Below are positions 1 to 6,312 of a stretch of 6,312 nucleotides of DNA, one piece after another. Position 1 is the stretch's first letter. The number at the start of each line of letters is the position of its first letter. The translations under genes and the position numbers were made by a program. The notes beneath the pieces were generated by a model. It was not told the origin of the DNA and searched no databases. It saw only the letters and a program-made list of their open reading frames with translations. Source of the DNA: Cyanobacteriota bacterium (GTDB lineage Bacteria; Cyanobacteriota; Cyanobacteriia; Leptolyngbyales; Leptolyngbyaceae); assembly GCA_027482985.1 (NCBI GenBank), contig JAIXVO010000633.1, forward strand, positions 1 to 6,312, in the 5' to 3' direction.

Positions 1-752
1 CAGCGCATTTTGCGGAGGCGGGGAAGTTGCCACCAGGGAACTGCTGGACACTCATGATGTTCTTCGTGATAGCCGAAGTGGTAACAACTAATGAAAGACC
101 AGAACGGCGTGAGATTGTTACTACGGGCACGATGAGAACTGCCATAGCCTTCTGGCAACTCCCGGTGGGGGAGGAAGGTGCCGAAATAAAACAACTGCAA
201 AGAGCTCAAAATAGAAGGCAAAATCCAAAACATTAAAAGATTATCTTCCGGCACATGCAGCAGATCTCTCATGCTGTAGTAAAAGATGGCAATGCCAAGT
301 ACTTGTTCCCAGCCAAAGTAGCGTTTGAGAAAATTGATGTACCAGAAGACCGGATGTTTGTGCCGCCCATCATGAAAATCAGGATCATGTTCACTGGCTG
401 GGTAGCGATGATGGAGCCAGTGTTTTTTCACTAGTTTTTGGTAGGGAAAAAAGAGGTACAAAAATACTGCGATCGCCCCAATTCTGTCATTCCATTTGGG
501 GGACTGGGGGAACAGCGATCGGTGCATCGAATCATGAGCAGTGATAAATAAACCTGTATATAAGAATCCCTGAACTAGAAACATGATGCCAATCATTAAA
601 ACTGGCATTTGGGACAAATTGAGGCGTAATCCCAAAGTTAGATTTATAGCCCACAATCCCATAATTAAGAGGGCGATCGCCACTCCAGTATAGGATTTAT
701 CCGTACTGCCACGACCAACGTGAACAGTACTCAAATGATTCGATTGACTCAT
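1..752 (-). CDS. crtW: Beta-carotene ketolase CrtW (4,4'-oxygenase), 3' end cut by window edge
   Basis: Reading the minus strand from the ATG at 750-752 gives 250 codons with no stop, running off the left edge. CrtW is a membrane di-iron oxygenase of the fatty-acid-desaturase/hydroxylase superfamily. It adds keto groups at C4/C4' of beta-carotene, giving echinenone and canthaxanthin. Seen here are the histidine clusters HDSMH (residues 73-77), HWLHH (111-115) and YHFGYHEEHHECP (224-236), the CrtW-like stretch LFYFGTFLPHR (187-197), and hydrophobic segments near residues 23-42, 50-71, 91-103 and 172-194. Cyanobacterial CrtW proteins are about 250-260 residues, so only a few residues are probably missing. 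The sequence resembles what I remember of Nostoc CrtW, and the histidine pattern excludes the unrelated CrtO ketolase. CrtR-type beta-carotene hydroxylase is the main alternative but fits less well. The start is supported by a GGAG six bases upstream. GC is about 45% by hand count, lower than the downstream genes. Confidence 0.93.
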   Translation of the reverse strand, partial: MSQSNHLSTVHVGRGSTDKSYTGVAIALLIMGLWAINLTLGLRLNLSQMPVLMIGIMFLVQGFLYTGLFITAHDSMHRSLFPQSPKWNDRIGAIAVFLYLFFPYQKLVKKHWLHHRYPASEHDPDFHDGRHKHPVFWYINFLKRYFGWEQVLGIAIFYYSMRDLLHVPEDNLLMFWILPSILSSLQLFYFGTFLPHRELPEGYGSSHRARSNNLTPFWSFISCYHFGYHEEHHECPAVPWWQLPRLRKMR

Positions 753-758
753 GAATGG

Positions 759-762
759 CTCC
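759..762 (-). promoter_or_regulatory. Shine-Dalgarno sequence of crtW
   Basis: On the minus strand GGAG lies six bases upstream of the ATG at 750-752. Two nearby upstream ATGs (first bases at 768 and 774) are out of frame with the ketolase, so this site fixes the crtW start. Confidence 0.7.
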
Positions 763-820
763 GCCCATCAACATTGAAATAGATTAGAAATTGAATTCAA
801 ACAATACCCATAGCAACCAG

Positions 821-836
821 TTCGTAGTTCTACGAA
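821..836. promoter_or_regulatory. Perfect inverted repeat upstream of crtW, candidate operator
   Basis: TTCGTAG-TT-CTACGAA has 7-bp arms that pair perfectly around a 2-bp centre. It sits 68 bases upstream of the crtW start codon and nearly 400 bases from the AI-2E gene, so crtW is the likelier target. Its size and symmetry suit a dimeric regulator, for example a NarL/FixJ-type (LuxR-HTH) response regulator, but that assignment is inference. It does not fit the NtcA pattern GTA-N8-TAC, because the GTA and TAC halves are only four bases apart. I roughly estimate a 0.1-0.2 chance of one such short-spaced repeat in this region at random. Confidence 0.4.
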
Positions 837-1086
837 TGTCCCAATCCTAGTCATTCAATTTCAGGATGAAGTCTATCTCTAGGGCTAACTTCCAGCCACT
901 AATTTGATTTCCATCTAAAAGCAGAAACCCTTTGAATATAGGGTGAGATTCCACTTCGACAACATCAACCACTTACCAGTTGTTGAAACAGCAGATCAGT
1001 CAGAAGACACATCTGCAGCTAGATAACATTGGTTAGAGAAGGATCCGGAATCTACTGTCTGCATAGGGACAAAGGAGTTTTAGGTC

Positions 1087-1176
1087 ATGATTCACCTGCA
1101 CGAATTGAATTTGTTTGAGCTTGATCGAGCTTTCAACTTGCAACCTTACCACTTACCAAAACGTGTCATCCGATAG
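1087..1176 (+). CDS. Possible 29-residue small protein or leader peptide
   Basis: An ATG at 1087 opens a 29-codon frame ending in TAG at 1174-1176, preceded by AAGGAG at 1072-1077 with a 9-base spacer. The predicted peptide begins MIHLHELNLFELDRAFNL and ends with a basic KRVIR. The N-terminal half is rich in Leu and Phe with alternating acidic residues and could form a short amphipathic helix. It has no signal peptide or transmembrane segment and I recognise no family. The stop lies 55 bases before the GTG start of the AI-2E gene, so it could be translated from that gene's leader. At this length chance cannot be excluded; the ribosome binding site is the only real support. Confidence 0.3.
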   Translation: MIHLHELNLFELDRAFNLQPYHLPKRVIR

Positions 1177-1219
1177 AGGCACTTAGCGGCTTCACAACCT
1201 AAGCTGAGGGCACAAAGCT

Positions 1220-1224
1220 GGAGG
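1220..1224 (+). promoter_or_regulatory. Shine-Dalgarno sequence deciding the GTG start of the AI-2E gene
   Basis: GGAGG lies seven bases upstream of the GTG at 1232-1234. This supports the non-ATG start, which places the first membrane segment right at the N-terminus. Confidence 0.75.
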
Positions 1225-1231
1225 CAAGGTC

Positions 1232-2347
1232 GTGAAATTCGGGCAATGGTTGAGCTTACTCGTATTAGCGATTTCGCTGTGTGTCCTGTGGCAAATTCGG
1301 CAAGTGTTATTGCTGGTGTTTGCAGCAGTGGTACTGGCAACGATTCTGAATCGAGTAGTGCGCCGATTGCAACGATCTGGAGCCAAACGCGGTATTGCGA
1401 TCGGGATAACAGTGGTGTTCCTGCTGGCAACGGTATTTAGCTTATTCGCCATTATCTTACCCCGGTTGTTTGAGCAAGTCGAACAGTTTTCTCAGGTCTT
1501 GCCCGCCGCTTTAGAGCAATTAGAAACCAGCTATGACTGGCTACAATCGAGAATTCCAGGGCAAATGGGCGGAAGTCGGTTGTTAGAGACTACCATCCAG
1601 GATTTACAAACGCAGGCCGCAACCTTACCTCGGAATATATTTGCCGTCCTCCGGGGGTCGATCAACATCATCCTGAATCTGTTGCTGTTTCTGGCCGCCA
1701 CGATCATGATTCTGGTCAACCCCATCCAGTATCGGCACGTTTTTGTGCTGGCCTTTCCCTCGTTTTATCGGCGGCGCGTGGAGCACATTTTGGATGAGTG
1801 TGAAACCGCCCTGGTGGGCTGGATTCGGGGCACGTTACTGGCGATGGCAGTGATTGCGATCGTTAGCTACTTCGGATTATTAATCTTGGGAGTCCCGCTG
1901 CCCTTGATTAATGCCCTGTTAGCAGGATTGTTAGAGTTCATTCCCAACATTGGCCCCACTCTGAGCGTTTTCCCCCCCGCGCTGCTGGCGCTACTGGATG
2001 CCCCCTGGAAGGCGATCGCGGTGATCGTCCTCTATCTGCTCATTCAACAGTTTGAGAGTTTGGTGTTAGTGCCCTTGGTAATGAAAAAAGAGGTGTCTAT
2101 TTTACCCCTCTTTACCGTCCTCTCAGTCGTCGTCTTTGCCGTGTTTTTTGGCTTCTTGGGGTTGTTCCTGGCGATTCCCCTGCTAATCGTGTCCCAAATT
2201 TGGTTGCAGGAAGTGTTGGTCAAAGATATTCTCAACCCGTGGCGCACGGCAACCCGCAACGGGTCAACATCGACTGGACATACCACTGACCTTGAGCCCA
2301 TCGTGCTGGAACCGGGATCGCCGCCGTCGATCGCGCCTTCAGACTGA
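1232..2347 (+). CDS. AI-2E family (PerM/YhhT-like) membrane transporter
   Basis: A 371-residue integral membrane protein of the AI-2E transporter family (formerly UPF0118), which usually runs 340-380 residues with about eight membrane helices. Hydrophobic segments are seen at roughly residues 7-20, 24-44, 55-76, 145-163, 201-220, 222-252, 258-285 and 295-325. A long hydrophilic, partly helical insert lies at about 80-140, as the family expects. The motif EFIPNIGP at 235-242 matches the conserved family signature. The last 40 residues are a hydrophilic tail rich in Ser, Thr and Pro. Members have been linked to autoinducer-2 export (TqsA) and to sodium/proton antiport, so the substrate here cannot be stated. 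The TGA stop directly abuts a GCGATCGC octamer. The cyclase gene follows on the same strand after 116 bp, so co-transcription is possible but unproven. Confidence 0.9.
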   Translation: MKFGQWLSLLVLAISLCVLWQIRQVLLLVFAAVVLATILNRVVRRLQRSGAKRGIAIGITVVFLLATVFSLFAIILPRLFEQVEQFSQVLPAALEQLETSYDWLQSRIPGQMGGSRLLETTIQDLQTQAATLPRNIFAVLRGSINIILNLLLFLAATIMILVNPIQYRHVFVLAFPSFYRRRVEHILDECETALVGWIRGTLLAMAVIAIVSYFGLLILGVPLPLINALLAGLLEFIPNIGPTLSVFPPALLALLDAPWKAIAVIVLYLLIQQFESLVLVPLVMKKEVSILPLFTVLSVVVFAVFFGFLGLFLAIPLLIVSQIWLQEVLVKDILNPWRTATRNGSTSTGHTTDLEPIVLEPGSPPSIAPSD

Positions 2348-2463
2348 GCGATCGCACCTGATTTGAGCACAGTTTGCGCCAACATCAGTCACCTGCGGTT
2401 AATCTCGATTTAACCAGAGTAAATACTGTCTTTTCTGGTGCCCGTGACTGATAGGCTGACAAT
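2348..2463 (+). promoter_or_regulatory. Gap before the diguanylate cyclase, with a small inverted repeat
   Basis: This 116-bp spacer contains the inverted repeat GGTTAA (2397-2402) - 7 bases - TTAACC (2410-2415). It is not followed by a T-run, so it is unlikely to be an intrinsic terminator; an operator or a transcript hairpin is possible. The cyclase ATG has no clear Shine-Dalgarno sequence (only a weak TAGG at 2452-2455), suggesting weak or differently initiated translation. The gap is long enough for an internal promoter, but none was clear by eye. Confidence 0.3.
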
Positions 2464-4377
2464 ATGCAATTCCATCGAGTGCGTCAAACCTTCCTTCAAC
2501 GCCTGGGTCGAGTTCCGCTGCGAACAGTTCTGGTGTTACCCTTCGTGCTGCAAATTGTTGCCGCTGTGGGGATTGTGGGGGCGTTGTCGGCTCATAATGG
2601 ACAGCGGGCGATCGACGATCTGGCGGATCAACTCTTGCGAGAAGTCAGCCATCGGATTCAGCAAAATTTACAGGCGTATCTCGCAACCCCCAGCGCCATC
2701 AATCGCACAAACCACAGTTTGGTCGCTCAGGGATTGTTGCGCCTGGATAACCTGGATCAGTGGGAACCGCACTTACTGCAACAGGTGCAGATTTATCACC
2801 CGACGATTCTCTATATTGGGGTGGGCAATCCGCAGGGGGAGTATCGTTCGGGCGAACAACTGGAGGATTTTTCGCTGCGCATCAACAGTGCCCGAGATGA
2901 GACGGGCTTTCACTCGTATGGGGTGGATGCAACGGGACAACGGACTGGCGTGAAATCGGTGATTCCTGATTTTCGCTTGCGGCAACGAGCGGAATATCAA
3001 AGCATTGCCCAATCTCGCCAACCGCTCTGGACGCCCGTCTTTACGTCACTCCTGCAACCGACACTGCTGATTGCCCGCGCCGATCCGATCTTGGATCAGA
3101 AGCAACAGTTCGCCGGATTTGTGATTGCGTCCTTTCGCCTCGATAGCATTGGGCGCTTTTTAGACCAATTGACCATTGGTAAAACAGGACAGGCGTTTGT
3201 CATTGATCGCCAGGGGAAGCTGTTGGCGACTTCCACCAAAGAACTGCCGTTTCGCGATCTCGTCCAGGTGCGCGAACTGCTGCCCGCCAGCGAGAGCCGC
3301 AATCCGCTGACCCAGGCCACGGCTCAATATCTCCAACAGGCTGGTCTGATCCAACCGGGTGTGCAGACACTTCGCCAAACGAAGTTAAACATTGGGCAAC
3401 AATCCCACTATCTAGTCGTGTTGCCGTTTCAAGACGATTTTAAGTTGGATTGGTTGATTGTGGTGGTGATTCCGGAGTCTGATTTTTTGACTCAAATTCA
3501 AACCAATAATCAAATCACCATCCTGCTGTGTTTGGGGTCGGCGGGCATTGCCATTGGCTTGGGCATGCTCACCGCACGGTGGATGACTCAACCAATCTTG
3601 GCGTTGAATGCTGCTGCCAAGAAAATTGCGCAGGGCGATTGGCAACCCGCGATCGCGGTACAGCGACAGGATGAAGTCGGCGAGTTAGCCCACTCGTTTC
3701 ACCAAATGTCGCAACAACTGCAACAGTCGTTTGCCGAAATGGCCAGTCTGAATCAGGCGCTCAGTTCCAGCAAAAACCAACTCGCCACCTACAATCGCCG
3801 TCTAGAAGCCCAAATTGCGGAGCGGACAGACGCGCTGGAACAGGCTAATCGGGAATTAGCGCGATTGGCGACGACGGATAGCTTGACGCAACTCGCCAAT
3901 CGTCGCCGCTTTGATGCCTATTTACAACAGGAGTGGAGTCATGGGTTACGCAGCCAATCACATTTAGCCCTGATTCTGTGCGATGTGGATTACTTCAAAG
4001 CCTACAACGACCACTATGGGCATCAACTGGGCGATGAGTGTTTGCAACAGGTGGCCCAAGCGATCGCCCAGGCATTACAGCGATCGACCGATCTGGCAGC
4101 GCGCTATGGCGGGGAAGAATTCGGCATCATCCTGCCCTACTCGGATCAGGCGGGAGCGGTGCAGGTGGCAGCAGCGATTCAAGCGGCAATTCAAGCTTTG
4201 CACTGGCCCCATGCGGGATCACCCCTGAGTGCGGTGATTACCGTGAGTCTGGGCATTGCGAGTCTGGTCCCGTCGCGATCGCTGACCCCGGCTGACCTGA
4301 TTGCGGCAACAGATGTGGCGCTGTATCAGGCGAAGACGCAGGGGCGCGATCGTTACTGTGTGAACACGCTCAGTTAA
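2464..4377 (+). CDS. Membrane sensor diguanylate cyclase (Cache-like sensor - HAMP - GGDEF)
   Basis: This 637-residue protein makes the second messenger c-di-GMP from two GTP molecules in response to an extracytoplasmic signal. Domains in order: membrane helix about 20-42; large periplasmic region about 43-350 resembling a double Cache sensor; second helix about 351-371; HAMP about 372-424; coiled coil about 424-470; GGDEF domain about 468-635. In the catalytic domain are TTDSLTQLANRR (470-481), metal/substrate motif DVDYFKAYND (507-516) and active-site GGEEF (549-553). RSTD at 540-543 is placed five residues before GGEEF, matching the inhibitory RxxD I-site for product feedback. The enzyme should therefore be active and feedback-limited. 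No EAL or HD-GYP domain follows. An in-frame TAG at 2452-2454 makes ATG 2464 the furthest upstream start. The ligand is unknown. Confidence 0.95.
   Translation: MQFHRVRQTFLQRLGRVPLRTVLVLPFVLQIVAAVGIVGALSAHNGQRAIDDLADQLLREVSHRIQQNLQAYLATPSAINRTNHSLVAQGLLRLDNLDQWEPHLLQQVQIYHPTILYIGVGNPQGEYRSGEQLEDFSLRINSARDETGFHSYGVDATGQRTGVKSVIPDFRLRQRAEYQSIAQSRQPLWTPVFTSLLQPTLLIARADPILDQKQQFAGFVIASFRLDSIGRFLDQLTIGKTGQAFVIDRQGKLLATSTKELPFRDLVQVRELLPASESRNPLTQATAQYLQQAGLIQPGVQTLRQTKLNIGQQSHYLVVLPFQDDFKLDWLIVVVIPESDFLTQIQTNNQITILLCLGSAGIAIGLGMLTARWMTQPILALNAAAKKIAQGDWQPAIAVQRQDEVGELAHSFHQMSQQLQQSFAEMASLNQALSSSKNQLATYNRRLEAQIAERTDALEQANRELARLATTDSLTQLANRRRFDAYLQQEWSHGLRSQSHLALILCDVDYFKAYNDHYGHQLGDECLQQVAQAIAQALQRSTDLAARYGGEEFGIILPYSDQAGAVQVAAAIQAAIQALHWPHAGSPLSAVITVSLGIASLVPSRSLTPADLIAATDVALYQAKTQGRDRYCVNTLS
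4374..4377. other. Interlocked stop codons of convergent genes
   Basis: The four bases TTAA carry the end of the cyclase on the plus strand (TAA at 4375-4377) and the end of the small secreted protein gene on the minus strand (TAA read from 4374-4376). There is no space between the genes for a shared terminator, so each transcript must run into the opposite gene's coding region before it stops. Confidence 0.95.
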
Positions 4378-4763
4378 AAGCCCGCATTCGTACAGACATA
4401 GTTCAACATCGTGCGACTGGCAGTGGATTGCGGATACACGGGTTGCCCATTGGGATTGACGCGATCGTCAAAGGTATACCAGTGACGGGGACGGGCGGTA
4501 CATTTCGCCTGGGCAAAAATGCGTTCGTTGTCCAGGAAGTACACAAAGTTAGCACTGCGGTTACTCACGGGCTGAATCGAGCATCGATCCACGCTCATCC
4601 GTTCCCCACTATTGCCCGTCCCAAATTGCACATACTGCGGTTCGCAATAGGTAATGGGTCGATAAATCGGGTCATAGTAGGTGACTTGAGCGGAGGCGAT
4701 CGCAGGACTGGCAACCAGAGCCGTTGTCACCGCGAAACAAAAGATATTTTTCATGCCGTTCAT
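4374..4763 (-). CDS. Small exported four-cysteine protein of unknown function
   Basis: From the ATG at 4761-4763 this is 129 residues. A typical Sec signal peptide is visible: Met-Lys start, hydrophobic core about residues 7-22 and an ASA cleavage motif ending at residue 25, leaving a mature protein of about 104 residues. The mature part has four cysteines (40, 61, 88, 124), enough for two disulfides, and is rich in Tyr, Asn, Pro and Gln, with an early YYDPIYRPITYC stretch. The cleavage site has no lipobox cysteine, so it is not a lipoprotein; the protein should be periplasmic or secreted. I recognise no family. The frame stays open upstream to 4835, but those extra residues are polar and would bury the signal peptide. 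The ATG at 4752-4754 (126 residues) is equally possible, and neither start has a strong Shine-Dalgarno sequence. The ATPase gene lies upstream on the same strand. Confidence 0.75.
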   Translation of the reverse strand: MNGMKNIFCFAVTTALVASPAIASAQVTYYDPIYRPITYCEPQYVQFGTGNSGERMSVDRCSIQPVSNRSANFVYFLDNERIFAQAKCTARPRHWYTFDDRVNPNGQPVYPQSTASRTMLNYVCTNAGF

Positions 4764-4916
4764 AGCTTCAGTAAACTCTCTGCTGATGGATTCACCAGCG
4801 GGCGATCGCATTTCTGAGTGGATAACCAAAATCACCCGCAGGGGTTATTTGATCGAGCTTGATCTTTGATGTGCGGATGTGCGATGTGGATACTTACAAC
4901 ACGCTACGTTCGTGAG
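4764..4916 (-). promoter_or_regulatory. Gap between ycf46-like gene and small secreted protein gene, weak hairpins
   Basis: The 153-bp gap holds an inverted repeat ATAACC (4822-4827) / GGTTAT (4843-4848). Nested in it is a 4-bp hairpin (4834-4837 with 4842-4845), followed on the minus strand by GATTTT. This could be a weak intrinsic terminator for the ATPase transcript. A second 6-bp inverted repeat, GTGAGT (4912-4917) / ACTCAC (4926-4931), spans the ATPase stop codon. A GCGATCGC lies at 4802-4809. No confident promoter for the small gene was found. Confidence 0.25.
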
Positions 4917-6312
4917 TTATTTCGCACTCACAAATCGTTCCTGGGCGATCGCTCTTAATATCTCCAAGTCTTCCCGTCGAGAGATAGATAATGGCACTGT
5001 GGATTGAATCGCGTCTAGCAATAATTCAGTGGTCAAGGGTTGTTTCAAATAGAGGGCGCTATAGAGTGCCATGATCACGGCTTGTTCAATTTCAGCCCCA
5101 CTATAACCGTCCGTTGCCGTAATCAGGGTGGGCAGATCAAACTGTTGCGGTTGCTGTTTGCGTTGGGTGAGGTGAATTTGCAAAATGGCGGCGCGATCTT
5201 GAGCATCGGGTAAATCGACAAAAAAGATTTCGTCAAACCGGCCTTTCCGCAATAGTTCTGGCGGGATGCGGGAAATGTCATTGGCAGTGGCAATCACAAA
5301 CACTTCCTGCGACTTTTCCTGCATCCAGGTGAGGAAAGAACCAAACAACCGCCGACTCAAACCGCCATCGGCACCACTATCACTCACGCCCAAACTTTTC
5401 TCAATTTCGTCAATCCACAAGACGCAGGGTGCCATCGATTCGGCCAGCTTAATCGCCTGCCGAAAGTTACGTTCCGATTCCCCCACATATTTGTCGTACA
5501 GTTTGCCTGCATCCAACTTCAGGAGCGGCAGTTTCCAATCATGGGCGATCGCTTTCGCCGCCATCGATTTACCGCAGCCCTGAATCCCCACAATCAAAAT
5601 GCCTTTCGGGGGTGTCAGGTTGAGCGCCTGTGCTTGCGGACTGAAGCCCACTTTGGCTCTGGCTAACCACTGTTTCAACCCCTGAAAGCCGCCCAATTGC
5701 GGCACATGATCATGGGGTAAATATTCCAACATACTTTCTTCGCGAATGATTTGAGCCTTCCGCTGGAGAATGCGTTCCACATCATTCACACTCAACTTGC
5801 CATCTTCCAACGCTGCATACGCAATCACTTGCCGCGCCTGTTTTAAGGTCATGCCTCGCAAGGCAAAGACTAGCGCTTGCATATCCTGATTTTGAATTTG
5901 GACTTGAATTCGATTTTTGGCAGACAGCGATCGCACCACTGCCGTCACCACTTGTTGCAATTCATCCCGTCCCGGCAATTGCAAATCAAAATACACCACA
6001 TCATGCGCAATTTCCGGCGGCAGCGAAATCCCATTGCCACTCAACACGATCGCCGAGCGCGTTTGCGAAAAGAGTTGCGCCACTTCTCGAAACTGCCGCG
6101 CCACCAGCGGATCATTCAAATGCTTGGCAAAATCTTTCAGCCAAAACACCGCCCGCAACGGCACATCCTGCAAATGTTCTAGTACATCGACGGGATCAAT
6201 GGTGCGATCGAGGGCGGCAGGTTTCTGATTGCCAGCGGGAGCCGTTTCATCTATCCAGCGGTTATCTACCCCCGGCGAACGGTACAGTCCCTTCGTCAAA
6301 CTCCACTCAAAC
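4917..6312 (-). CDS. ycf46: Ycf46-like AAA+ ATPase, N-terminus beyond the window edge
   Basis: The minus-strand frame is open from the right edge to TAA at 4917-4919, giving 464 visible residues. Ycf46 proteins are about 490-510 residues, so roughly 30-45 N-terminal residues are missing. A TTG at 6297-6299 could be mistaken for a start, but the frame continues upstream as [14 protein letters not shown], a conserved stretch of the family. The N-terminal third resembles a degenerate ATPase-like domain ([14 protein letters not shown]). The C-terminal AAA+ module has Walker A GIQGCGKS (5565-5588), Walker B VLWIDE (5406-5423), sensor-1 VIATAND (5277-5297) and the arginine-finger region RKGRFDE (5229-5249). 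All key residues are present, so ATP hydrolysis is expected. The family is kept in cyanobacteria and red-lineage plastids. From memory, the Synechocystis homologue Slr0374 has been linked to inorganic-carbon uptake; its client is unclear. It should be cytosolic. Confidence 0.88.
   Translation of the reverse strand, partial: FEWSLTKGLYRSPGVDNRWIDETAPAGNQKPAALDRTIDPVDVLEHLQDVPLRAVFWLKDFAKHLNDPLVARQFREVAQLFSQTRSAIVLSGNGISLPPEIAHDVVYFDLQLPGRDELQQVVTAVVRSLSAKNRIQVQIQNQDMQALVFALRGMTLKQARQVIAYAALEDGKLSVNDVERILQRKAQIIREESMLEYLPHDHVPQLGGFQGLKQWLARAKVGFSPQAQALNLTPPKGILIVGIQGCGKSMAAKAIAHDWKLPLLKLDAGKLYDKYVGESERNFRQAIKLAESMAPCVLWIDEIEKSLGVSDSGADGGLSRRLFGSFLTWMQEKSQEVFVIATANDISRIPPELLRKGRFDEIFFVDLPDAQDRAAILQIHLTQRKQQPQQFDLPTLITATDGYSGAEIEQAVIMALYSALYLKQPLTTELLLDAIQSTVPLSISRREDLEILRAIAQERFVSAK

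Larger units (their letters stand above)
753..1231. other. Divergent intergenic region between crtW and the AI-2E family gene
   Basis: This 479-bp AT-rich stretch must carry the promoters of two diverging genes; the line 781-840 is about 35% GC. It holds a perfect inverted repeat at 821-836, a 10-bp palindrome TTGAATTCAA at 791-800, and a small ORF with a good ribosome binding site at 1087-1176. There is also an 11-bp direct repeat, ACCACTTACCA, at 968-978 and 1148-1158, and a weak 5-bp hairpin at 927-944. A poor promoter candidate on the plus strand is TTGGTT at 1029-1034 with TACTGT at 1053-1058 (18-base spacer), placing a start just before the small ORF. No convincing sigma-70 promoter for crtW could be picked by eye. 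No tRNA or known riboswitch was recognised. Confidence 0.6.
469..5934. repeat. Twelve dispersed HIP1 octamers (GCGATCGC)
   Basis: Perfect copies begin at 469, 673, 2012, 2348, 3649, 4060, 4275, 4696, 4802, 4945, 5545 and 5927. HIP1 is the highly iterated palindrome of many cyanobacterial genomes. The copies fall in every main gene and in two intergenic gaps, including both crtW and the ATPase, which argues that all parts of the window have long been resident in the same genome. Confidence 0.95.

Noticed and set aside
27..236. A plus-strand 69-codon frame at the left edge
   Set aside because: It lies opposite the histidine-rich C-terminal part of crtW, which is unmistakable on the minus strand.
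791..800. TTGAATTCAA palindrome as an operator
   Set aside because: A 10-bp palindrome is expected about once in every kilobase by chance, so alone it carries little weight.
968..1158. Direct repeat ACCACTTACCA (two copies, 180 bases apart) as an insertion or recombination scar
   Set aside because: There are only two short copies, with no transposase, inverted ends or duplicated target between them.
1232..2347. Calling the AI-2E family gene a quorum-sensing autoinducer-2 exporter
   Set aside because: The family is broad, with ion antiporters among its members, and nothing in this sequence identifies the substrate.
2438..2953. A 171-codon frame overlapping the start of the cyclase
   Set aside because: It runs in another frame of a well-supported gene, is full of Trp, Cys and Arg, and resembles nothing known.
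4428..4817. A 129-codon plus-strand frame opposite the small secreted protein gene
   Set aside because: The minus-strand frame has a textbook signal peptide and plausible composition. The plus-strand frame has no recognisable domain and is its antisense shadow.
1115..4864. Shared TTGATCGAGCTT at about 1121 and 4849
   Set aside because: A single 12-base match in two unrelated contexts, rich in the GATCGA-type words common in this genome; most likely coincidence.
6297..6299. TTG as the start codon of the ATPase
   Set aside because: The frame stays open to the edge with residues FEWS, which match the conserved family context, so the true start lies outside the window.

Overview
The window looks like a cyanobacterial chromosome segment. 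Twelve perfect copies of the octamer GCGATCGC (HIP1, the repeat typical of many cyanobacterial genomes) lie in 6.3 kb, where about 0.1 would be expected by chance. The gene content agrees: a CrtW-type beta-carotene ketolase and a Ycf46-type AAA+ ATPase, a family shared by cyanobacteria and plastids. I cannot name a genus; a filamentous, Leptolyngbya- or Nostoc-like lineage is only a guess.

Layout from left to right. (1) Positions 1-752, minus strand: crtW, nearly complete and cut by the left edge. It has no stop codon inside the window, so a scan requiring closed ORFs misses it. (2) Positions 753-1231: an AT-rich divergent intergenic region. It holds a 16-bp inverted repeat about 70 bases upstream of crtW and a 29-codon ORF with a strong Shine-Dalgarno sequence. 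(3) Positions 1232-2347, plus strand: an AI-2E/PerM family membrane protein starting at GTG. (4) Positions 2464-4377, plus strand: a membrane sensor diguanylate cyclase with a Cache-like sensor, HAMP and GGEEF domain, including an inhibitory RxxD site. (5) Positions 4374-4763, minus strand: a small exported protein with four cysteines and no recognised family. Its stop codon interlocks with that of the cyclase. (6) Positions 4917-6312, minus strand: a Ycf46-like AAA+ ATPase whose N-terminus lies beyond the right edge.

The window does not show a single integrated system. It reads as ordinary cyanobacterial core and accessory genes: carotenoid ketolation, a transporter-like membrane protein, c-di-GMP signalling, a small secreted protein and a chloroplast-type ATPase. 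The AI-2E protein and the cyclase share a strand with a 116-bp gap and may be co-transcribed. The Ycf46 gene and the secreted protein share a strand with a 153-bp gap. I see no tRNA, rRNA, CRISPR array, transposase or insertion-sequence end. The items most worth following up are the crtW promoter palindrome, the possible 29-residue peptide, and the four-cysteine secreted protein.
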